Assembly (NCBI GenBank): GCA_965651815.1 | Contig: CBFGTJ010000016.1 | Span: forward strand, 1-29,889 | Length of the DNA: 29,889 bases | Source: CBFGTJ01 sp965651815 | GTDB lineage: Bacteria > Actinomycetota > Acidimicrobiia > Acidimicrobiales > Microtrichaceae | Direction: 5' to 3' | The notes under the pieces: generated by a model | The model's database searches: none | Told to the model about the DNA's origin: nothing | The model's input: only the letters and a program-made list of their open reading frames with translations | Made by a program: the position numbers and the translations under genes | In this document: positions 24,402-29,889 of the stretch, piece after piece | How positions within the stretch are numbered: the first letter of the stretch is position 1 | Layout: each line of letters starts with the position of its first letter

Positions 24402-26020
24402 GCGCGACGTCGATGGCACCTCGTGAGGCCGGCACGGCACCCCCTGCCCGGAGCCTCCTCGCCGCCAGCACCGCGCCGGCGCTCGGGACCGCGCTGTCGA
24501 GGGTGACGGGCCTGGTGCGCGTCGCGGCGCTCACCGCCGCGCTCGGCCTCACCAGCGTCGCGGACGTCTACAACCTCGCCAACACCGCACCGAACATCGT
24601 CTACGAGCTGGTCATCGGCGGGGTGCTGTCCTCCACCCTCGTCCCGCTGTTCATCAGCGCGCGGGAGGACTCCAAGGGCGTCTCGGAGGACGATGCCTCC
24701 TCGGTGATGGTCACCGTGGCGTTCGTCGCCATCACGGTCCTGACGGTGCTGGCGGTGCTCGGGGCACCGCTGCTCAACCGGCTGTTCGCGCTGCCGCTCG
24801 AGGGCGAGGAGCGTCGCCGCCAGCTCGACCACGGCGGCGACTTCCTGATGCTGCTGCTCCCGCAGATCTTCTTCTACGGGATGATGACGCTCGGCACGGC
24901 GCTGCTCCACGCGCGGCGCCGGTTCGCGGCCCCCGCGTTCGCGCCGGTGCTGACGAACGTGGTGATCTCCGCCGCGGCGCTCGTCGTCTACTTCATGTTC
25001 GAGGGCGACGGTCCCAACCCCATGCGGACCGTCTACGTGCTCGGCCTCGGCACGACCGCCGGGATCGCGGCGATGGCCATCGCCCTGCTCCCCGCGCTGC
25101 GGCGGGCGGAGGTGCGCCTGCGGTGGGACTTCCGCCCCAAGCACCCCGCCGTGCGGGCGGTGCTGCGGCTGTCCGGCTGGACGGTCGGGTTCACCATCGC
25201 GAACTCCGTCACGACACTGGTCGTGCTGACGATGGCCCGCGGCGCCGGTGTCGGCGCGGTGTCCGCCTACCAGTACGCGTTCATCTTCTTCCAGCTGCCC
25301 TACGGCCTGATCGCGGTGTCGATCATGACGGCGATCCTCCCCGAGCTCTCCCACGCCGCGAACGCCGGTGACGAGGAGACCTTCGGCGCCCACTTCCGCG
25401 AGGGCCTGAGCCTCCTGCTGACCCTGATGATCCCCGCCGCGGTCGCCTACCTGGTGCTCGGCGAGCCGCTGATCTCGCTGCTGCTCCAGCGTGGCCAGTT
25501 CAACCCCGACTCCGCCGCCCGCACCGCCGACATGCTCGCCGGGTTCAGCATCGGACTGCCGGCGTTCGCCGTGTTCCTGTACTGCGTCCGAGCGTTCCAC
25601 TCCCGCAAGGACACCCGCACGCCCTTCTACCTCAACCTCGGCGAGAACCTCCTCAACATCGCCCTCGTGGTGCCCGCCATCGGGTTGTTCGGCACGCCGG
25701 GCCTGTCCGTGGCCTACTCGGTCGCCTACGTGGTGGCGGCCGTGGCGGCCCTCGTCGTGCTGGCACGCCGGGTGCCCGGGCTGCTCGGCCGGCGCGACGT
25801 GCGGACCTTCGTCCCGGGCCTGCTCGTCGCCGCGGCGGTCGGCGTGTGGGTCGCCGTGGCGAACACGTACCTGCCGGAGGGCACCAACGACTTCGTGCGC
25901 ATCCTCGCCTGCCTCGTCGTGGCGGCCCTCGTCTTCGCCGGTTCCGTCGTCGCCGCGCGTCCGCACGGGTTCGAGGCGATCACCCGCCGCGCCCGCGCGG
26001 CGCTCCCCGGCCGGCGCTGA
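24398..26020 (+). CDS. murJ: Lipid II flippase MurJ (MviN family)
   Basis: 540 residues, about 14 membrane segments of the MOP superfamily. It moves the peptidoglycan precursor lipid II across the cytoplasmic membrane. Family features are an N-terminal segment ALGTALSRVTGLVRVAALT, then VADVYNLANTAPNIVYELVI, GVLSSTLVPLF, the helix around LPQIFFYGMMTLGTALLHAR, FIFFQLPYGLIAVSIMTAIL and LLLQRGQFNPDSAA. It lacks the C-terminal kinase-like extension of mycobacterial MviN. The start GTG 24398 overlaps the upstream stop by four bases; ATG 24413 is an alternative. Its place in a block with an AAA ATPase, VWA lipoprotein and PspA is unusual, since murJ is often elsewhere. Confidence 0.93.
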   Translation: MSATSMAPREAGTAPPARSLLAASTAPALGTALSRVTGLVRVAALTAALGLTSVADVYNLANTAPNIVYELVIGGVLSSTLVPLFISAREDSKGVSEDDASSVMVTVAFVAITVLTVLAVLGAPLLNRLFALPLEGEERRRQLDHGGDFLMLLLPQIFFYGMMTLGTALLHARRRFAAPAFAPVLTNVVISAAALVVYFMFEGDGPNPMRTVYVLGLGTTAGIAAMAIALLPALRRAEVRLRWDFRPKHPAVRAVLRLSGWTVGFTIANSVTTLVVLTMARGAGVGAVSAYQYAFIFFQLPYGLIAVSIMTAILPELSHAANAGDEETFGAHFREGLSLLLTLMIPAAVAYLVLGEPLISLLLQRGQFNPDSAARTADMLAGFSIGLPAFAVFLYCVRAFHSRKDTRTPFYLNLGENLLNIALVVPAIGLFGTPGLSVAYSVAYVVAAVAALVVLARRVPGLLGRRDVRTFVPGLLVAAAVGVWVAVANTYLPEGTNDFVRILACLVVAALVFAGSVVAARPHGFEAITRRARAALPGRR

Positions 26021-26030
26021 GAACCCGTTC
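26021..26030. promoter_or_regulatory. Palindrome GAACCCGTTC overlapping the pspA -35 region
   Basis: GAACCCGTTC (four-base arms GAAC/GTTC) begins immediately after the murJ stop. A -35 with a 17-18 base spacer to the TAGGCT at 26051 would fall at 26027-26033, overlapping the palindrome. GTTCC is repeated at 26027-26031 and 26034-26038. It may be an operator or activator site; unproven. Confidence 0.35.
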
Positions 26031-26050
26031 CCCGTTCCGGGAGCGACCGT

Positions 26051-26056
26051 TAGGCT
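26051..26056 (+). promoter_or_regulatory. -10 element of leaderless pspA promoter
   Basis: TAGGCT, seven bases, then ATG 26064. It gives pspA its own transcript in addition to any read-through from murJ 43 bases upstream. Confidence 0.6.
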
Positions 26057-26063
26057 CGCCCCC

Positions 26064-26891
26064 ATGTGGAAAGCCCTGAAGAAGTGGTGGAGGTACCTCG
26101 GCGCCAAGCTGGGCGTCGCCTTCGAGGAACGCGCCGATCCGAAGGTGCAGCTCGAGCAGGCGATCGCCGAGGCGCAGGACCAGCACCGCAGGCTCAAGGA
26201 GCAGGCCGCGAACGTCATCGCCAACCAGAAGCAGGCGGAGATGCGGCTCAACAGGGCGCTCGACGAGCTCGAGAAGCTCAACCGCAACGCGCAGCAGGCC
26301 GTGATCATGGCCGACGAGGCGGCGAAGGCGGGCAACACCGAGCGTGCGAACGAGATGACCCACGCGGCGGAGGCGTTCGCGAACCAGCTCATCGCCAAGG
26401 AGGCGGAGGTCGAGACGCTCAAGACCATGTCGCTGCAGGCGACGCAGGCCGCGGAGCAGGCGAAGGCCGCGGTCCAGACCAACTCCCGGGTCCTGCAGGA
26501 GAAGCTCACCGAGAAGCAGAAGCTCCTGTCCCAGCTCGACCAGGCGAAGATGCAGGAGCAGATGAACTCGGCGATGGCGTCGCTGACCGAGCAGGTCGGC
26601 ACCGACGTGCCGACGCTCGACGAGGTGCGCGACAAGATCGAGCAGCGCTACGCCCGGGCACGTGGGGCCTCGGAGCTCCAGGGCATGTCGGTGGAGTCGA
26701 AGATGCTCGAGGTCGAGCAGGCGTCGGTGAACTTCGAGGCCCAGGCGCGGCTCAGCGAGATCCGCTCGAAGCTCGGGATCGCGGACCCGGCCGCCGAGGC
26801 GGCCACCCCCACCCCCACCGAGGAGCCCGCCGGGGACGAGCAGCCGAGCGCGGGTGAGCAGGCGGGCGCCGAGGGCGGCACCTCCGCCTGA
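26064..26891 (+). CDS. pspA: PspA/IM30 family membrane-stress protein
   Basis: 275 residues, longer than the roughly 220 of E. coli PspA. The N-terminal amphipathic helix (MWKALKKWWRYLGAKLG) would bind stressed membrane. A long coiled coil follows from about 25 to 235, with LEQAIAEAQDQHRRLKEQAA and EMRLNRALDELEKLNRNAQQ. Residues about 250-275 form an acidic Pro/Ala/Glu tail not needed for the fold. PspA/Vipp1 proteins polymerise as ESCRT-III-like assemblies that protect or repair the cytoplasmic membrane. The usual partners PspB/PspC/PspF are not present; the upstream block may supply the input instead. It is convergent with proB across only 18 bases and no terminator is evident. Confidence 0.9.
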   Translation: MWKALKKWWRYLGAKLGVAFEERADPKVQLEQAIAEAQDQHRRLKEQAANVIANQKQAEMRLNRALDELEKLNRNAQQAVIMADEAAKAGNTERANEMTHAAEAFANQLIAKEAEVETLKTMSLQATQAAEQAKAAVQTNSRVLQEKLTEKQKLLSQLDQAKMQEQMNSAMASLTEQVGTDVPTLDEVRDKIEQRYARARGASELQGMSVESKMLEVEQASVNFEAQARLSEIRSKLGIADPAAEAATPTPTEEPAGDEQPSAGEQAGAEGGTSA

Positions 26892-26909
26892 CCGGCGCCG
26901 GCTCCCGCG

Positions 26910-28001
26910 TCAGGGGAGCACGACGAGGTCGTCGCGGTGGACGGCCTCACCGGAGTGGTCGAACAGCTCCTCGGAGCTGCGGCCCGCCATCGCGGTGAGG
27001 GTCGCGGAGTCGACCTTCGCGAGCCCCTTGGCGACGACGGCGCCGTCGCGGTCGACGATCTCGACCGCGTCCTCGGCGGCGAACTCGCCCTCCACGGCGA
27101 CCACCCCGGCGGCGAGCAGCGACCTGCCGCCCCGGGTCAGGGCGCGGACCGCGCCGTCGTCGACGACGATCCTCCCCTCCGCCGGCAGCGCGAACGCGAT
27201 CCAGAGCTTGCGGGCGGGCAGCCGCCGGTCCTGTGCGACCACGGTGGTGCCGACCCCCGGGCGACCCTCGACGGCGTCGACGAGCACCTGCGGCCGGTCC
27301 GCGGCGGCGATGACCGTGCGGACCCCCGACCACGAGGCCATCTTCGCGGCGGCGAGCTTCGAGGCCATGCCCCCGCTCCCCCGGGCCGTGCCGGCGCCCC
27401 CGGCGAGGGACTCGAGCTCGTGGTCGACCTCGACGATCTCCGCGATCAGCGACGCCCCCGGTTCGAGGCGGGGGTCCGCGTCCATGAGCCCGGGGGTGTC
27501 GGTGAGCAGCACGAGGACGTCCGCCCGGATGAGGTGCGACACCAGGGCCGCCATGCGGTCGTTGTCGCCGAAGCGGATCTCGTCGTCGGCGATCGCGTCG
27601 TTCTCGTTCACGACGGGCACCACGCCCAGCTCGAGCAGGCGCTCGAGGGTGGCGCGCGCCTGCAGGTACTGGGTGCGGACCATGAAGTCGAGCGGGACGA
27701 GCAGCACCTGGCCGGCGACCAGCCCGTGCTCGGCTAGCGCGTCGTTCCAGGACTGCACGAGGCGAGCCTGGCCGACCGCGGAGATCGCCTGGAGGGTGCG
27801 CGCGTCCTTGGGGCGCTGCTCGGCGGTGAGGCCGAGCGCGGGGAGGCCGGATGCCACCGCGCCCGACGAGACGAGCACCACCTCGTGCCCGGCGTCGCGC
27901 AGCTGCGCGACCTCGGCGCCGACCTTGTCGAGCGCCCGCTGGTCGATGACCCCGTGCTCGTCGGTGAGGCTGGACGTGCCCAGCTTGGCGACGACCCGCA
28001 T
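26910..28001 (-). CDS. proB: Glutamate 5-kinase with C-terminal PUA domain
   Basis: 363 residues. The first step of proline synthesis, phosphorylating glutamate with ATP. The amino-acid-kinase domain (1-255) shows MRVVAKLGTSSLT, VVLVSSGAVASGLPALG, PVVNENDAIADDEIRFGDND and GSGGMASKLAAAKMA. The PUA domain (about 275-355) follows, with GRIVVDDGAVRAL and RGGRSLLAAGVVAVEG. Feedback inhibition by proline is usual for this family. ATG 28001 shares one base with the obg stop (TGATG), so it is translationally coupled to obg, the standard actinobacterial order. The expected next gene, proA, is absent here and lies at 15722-16987. Confidence 0.97.
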   Translation of the reverse strand: MRVVAKLGTSSLTDEHGVIDQRALDKVGAEVAQLRDAGHEVVLVSSGAVASGLPALGLTAEQRPKDARTLQAISAVGQARLVQSWNDALAEHGLVAGQVLLVPLDFMVRTQYLQARATLERLLELGVVPVVNENDAIADDEIRFGDNDRMAALVSHLIRADVLVLLTDTPGLMDADPRLEPGASLIAEIVEVDHELESLAGGAGTARGSGGMASKLAAAKMASWSGVRTVIAAADRPQVLVDAVEGRPGVGTTVVAQDRRLPARKLWIAFALPAEGRIVVDDGAVRALTRGGRSLLAAGVVAVEGEFAAEDAVEIVDRDGAVVAKGLAKVDSATLTAMAGRSSEELFDHSGEAVHRDDLVVLP

Positions 28002-29305
28002 CAGTCCCCGCCCCGGTCGGGAGCCTCGTCGAAGGGCTGCACGTCGATGTCGTGGTCGCTCTCGTAGTCGAAGCTGACCGAGCCGATGTGCACGACGTCG
28101 CCGTGGCGCGCACCGGCCCTGGCCAGCGCCCGGTCGACGCCGATGCGGGCCAGCCGCTCTCGCACGACCTCCATCGCGCCCGGGTCGGTGAGGTCGGACA
28201 GGCCCACGGCCCGCACCGCCTCCCGTCCGACCACCTCGTAGCTGCCGTCGTCGCGGCGGGTGATGCGCACCCCCTCCGCGACCGGCCGGTGGGTCACGAA
28301 GGTCTCCGGTTCCGGCTCGAGGGCACGGGCGGCCTCGACCTCCCGCCGCAACGCCCCGAGCAGCTCGTCGATCCCCTGCCCGGTGACCGCGGAGACGACC
28401 AGACCGTCGAAGGCCTCGACGACCTCCGCGTCGGCGGTGTCGGCGCGCGACCCCACCCGGATCCGGGGGCGCGACAGCAGGTCCGCCCGGTACCCGGCGA
28501 GCTCCTCGAGCAGCACCCGCTCCTGCTCCTCGGGCGGCGCGGGCGCCATCGGGGAGAGGTCGAGCAGCAGCACCAGCACCCGGGCGCGCTCGATGTGCCG
28601 GAGGAACCGGTGGCCGAGCCCCTTGCCCTCCGCCGCCCCCTCGATCAGCCCCGGCACGTCCGCCACGACCATCTCGAAGGTGTCGGCGCCCTCGCCCATG
28701 CGCACCACACCGAGGTTGGGCACGAGGGTGGTGAACGGGTAGTCCGCGATCTTCGGGCGCGCCGCGGAGATCCTCGAGATGAGCGTCGACTTGCCCACGT
28801 TGGGGAAGCCGACGAGGGCGACGTCGGCCATGAGCTTCAGCTCGAGCCACACCCACCGCTCCTCGCCGAACTCGCCCTGCTCCGCGAACGCAGGGGCGCG
28901 CCGACGGTTCGACAGGAACCGGGCGTTGCCCTTGCCGCCCCGGCCGCCGGCGGCGGCGAGCCAACGGTCGCCGTCCGCGACCAGGTCCGCGAGCACCTCG
29001 CCGTCGCGGTCCTTCACGACCGTCCCGACCGGCACGCGCACGACGAGGTCCTCGCCCGCGGCGCCGTGCCGCTTCTTGCCGGACCCGTGGGCGCCGTTGG
29101 CGGCCCGGCGGTGCGGGTGGTCGCGGAAGGCCAGCAGCGACGCGATGTTGCGGTCCGCGACGAGCCACACGTCGCCGCCCTTGCCGCCGTCGCCGCCGTC
29201 GGGCCCGCCGCGGGCGACGTGCGCCTCGCGGCGGAACGACACGCAGCCGGCGCCGCCGTCACCGCCCTTCACGTTGAGCGCGCACTCGTCGACGAACTCG
29301 GACAC
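28001..29305 (-). CDS. obg: Obg/CgtA GTPase
   Basis: 434 residues. An essential ribosome-assembly and stress-linked GTPase. The glycine-rich Obg fold (1-155) begins VSEFVDECALNVKGGDGGAG. The G domain follows, with G1 GFPNVGKST, the switch I Thr in ADYPFTT, and G3 DVPGLIEGA. G4, normally NKxD, reads RVGSRADT, so Asn-Lys is replaced by Ser-Arg; G5-like VVSAVTGQG is present. The OCT C-terminal domain (about 345-425) is also present (VTHRPVAEGVRITRRDDGSY). The start GTG 29305 is chosen because it opens the canonical fold and TATCCT lies eight bases upstream; eight further in-frame codons to 29329 are rejected. Unlike most genomes, rplU-rpmA are not directly upstream; a divergent dGTPase gene is there instead. 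Confidence 0.95.
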   Translation of the reverse strand: MSEFVDECALNVKGGDGGAGCVSFRREAHVARGGPDGGDGGKGGDVWLVADRNIASLLAFRDHPHRRAANGAHGSGKKRHGAAGEDLVVRVPVGTVVKDRDGEVLADLVADGDRWLAAAGGRGGKGNARFLSNRRRAPAFAEQGEFGEERWVWLELKLMADVALVGFPNVGKSTLISRISAARPKIADYPFTTLVPNLGVVRMGEGADTFEMVVADVPGLIEGAAEGKGLGHRFLRHIERARVLVLLLDLSPMAPAPPEEQERVLLEELAGYRADLLSRPRIRVGSRADTADAEVVEAFDGLVVSAVTGQGIDELLGALRREVEAARALEPEPETFVTHRPVAEGVRITRRDDGSYEVVGREAVRAVGLSDLTDPGAMEVVRERLARIGVDRALARAGARHGDVVHIGSVSFDYESDHDIDVQPFDEAPDRGGD

Positions 29306-29313
29306 GGTGGCCA

Positions 29314-29319
29314 AGGATA
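29314..29319 (-). promoter_or_regulatory. -10 element of obg-proB promoter
   Basis: TATCCT on the minus strand, eight bases, then GTG 29305; a leaderless or one-base leader transcript is expected. Confidence 0.55.
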
Positions 29320-29376
29320 CGGGCGGCACCGTGGGGGCCCGCGCCGCGGCGCCCCGGGGGTGTCACCGCCGGACCC

Positions 29377-29382
29377 TACGAT
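29377..29382 (+). promoter_or_regulatory. -10 element of leaderless dGTPase promoter
   Basis: TACGAT, seven bases, then ATG 29390. The string GGACCCTACGAT (29371-29382) is identical to that upstream of the L,D-transpeptidase. Confidence 0.6.
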
Positions 29383-29389
29383 CGGCACC

Positions 29390-29889
29390 ATGACCACGCG
29401 CACCCCCACCGACGCCACCCAGCGCGCGCGTGAGTGGGCATCGACCATGGGCGGGCACCGCTCCGGCCGGGTCGACGAGCCTGCGGTCCGCCGCGCCCAC
29501 GCGGATTCAGCGGGCTCCGGCACCCTGCTGGCCGCGACGCTCGACCGCGAGGCCCGCGAGGAGGTGGAGGACCGCCTGCTCGCGCCCGGCGCCACCCGCG
29601 CCCGTGGCGCCGGCGAGCGCGCCGTGGAGGAGGAGCCGGACCCGCAGCGCACCTGCTTCGAGCGCGACCGCGACCGGATCCTGCACAGCACCGCGTTCCG
29701 TCGCCTGGCCGGCAAGACCCAGGTCTTCGTGTTCCCCGACGACCACCAGCGCACCCGGCTCACGCACGCGCTCGAGGTCGCCCAGGTGGCCACGGCCATC
29801 GCGAGGGCGGTCGGGCTGAACGTGGCGCTGACCGAGGCGATCGCGCTCGGCCACGACTGCGGCCACGGGCCGGGCGGGCACGCCAGCGA
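29390..29889 (+). CDS. dgt: dGTPase-like HD-domain triphosphohydrolase, 3' end cut by window edge
   Basis: 166 residues are visible. The first 85 or so are a charged, low-complexity N-terminus longer than usual, with repeated Arg/Ala/Glu. From about residue 87 the dGTPase signature begins: RTCFERDRDRILHSTAFRRL, then KTQVFVFPDDHQRTRLTHAL and LTEAIALGHDCGHGPGGHAS, where the HD metal site (GHDCGH) and the earlier His (LTHALE) are intact. The family cleaves dNTPs to nucleoside and triphosphate, controlling dNTP pools. The start ATG 29390 is fixed by the -10 element seven bases upstream. It is divergent from obg. Sites normally found further downstream cannot be checked. Confidence 0.85.
   Translation, partial: MTTRTPTDATQRAREWASTMGGHRSGRVDEPAVRRAHADSAGSGTLLAATLDREAREEVEDRLLAPGATRARGAGERAVEEEPDPQRTCFERDRDRILHSTAFRRLAGKTQVFVFPDDHQRTRLTHALEVAQVATAIARAVGLNVALTEAIALGHDCGHGPGGHAS

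Noticed and set aside
26892..26909. Bidirectional terminator between pspA and proB
   Set aside because: The 18-base gap has no inverted repeat with a U-tract.

Overview
The window is very GC-rich, with strongly GC-biased third codon positions, and carries about two dozen chromosomal genes. Many genes start with GTG at the very 5' end of the predicted transcript. Exported proteins have Thr-rich stalks, and there are an F420/FMN-type PPOX flavoprotein, a TIGR00977-type citramalate synthase, an SRPBCC protein and a CbxX/CfxQ-type AAA protein. Together these suggest an actinobacterium, most likely an uncultured Acidimicrobiia-like lineage (inference from gene style, not from a marker gene). No insertion sequence, phage gene or CRISPR array was seen. 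The genes at both window edges are cut.

Layout. 1-1652 (minus): SRPBCC protein translationally coupled to a zinc alcohol dehydrogenase, whose body has lower GC than its surroundings. 1718-5803 (minus): two large predicted lipoproteins, one beta-rich and repetitive, one with a PKD domain and a PGRS-like glycine-rich tail. 6000-8398 (minus): gltX, a YdcF/DUF218 membrane protein, then tRNA-Gln(CTG) and tRNA-Glu(CTC). 8501-9496 (plus): L,D-transpeptidase. 9512-10054 (minus): unknown gene. 10110-13691 (minus): branched-chain amino acid operon leuB-ilvE-cimA. It is preceded by what looks like a transcription attenuator: a leaderless 11-codon leader ORF, a hairpin and a hairpin with a U-tract. 13951-15720: greA, a small membrane protein, a RidA-like protein (minus) and a PPOX flavoprotein.

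15722-28001 holds proA and proB, both on the minus strand. They are separated by about 10 kb of oppositely oriented genes: an AAA+ ATPase with a TerB-like N-terminus, a membrane-anchored solute-binding-like protein, a solute-binding/VWA lipoprotein, an Ntn-type acylase without a signal peptide, a small membrane/helical protein, the lipid II flippase MurJ, and a PspA/IM30 protein under its own promoter. This block reads as a cell-envelope maintenance or stress system and is the best candidate for something undescribed. 28001-29305 is obg (coupled to proB), with a partial dGTPase-like gene diverging from it.

A recurring regulatory pattern is TANNNT followed by 6-8 bases and then the start codon. 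It is seen at nine starts on both strands (gltX, the leuB leader, greA, PPOX, proA, the AAA gene, pspA, obg, dgt) and implies largely leaderless transcription. Start codons were chosen partly on this basis.
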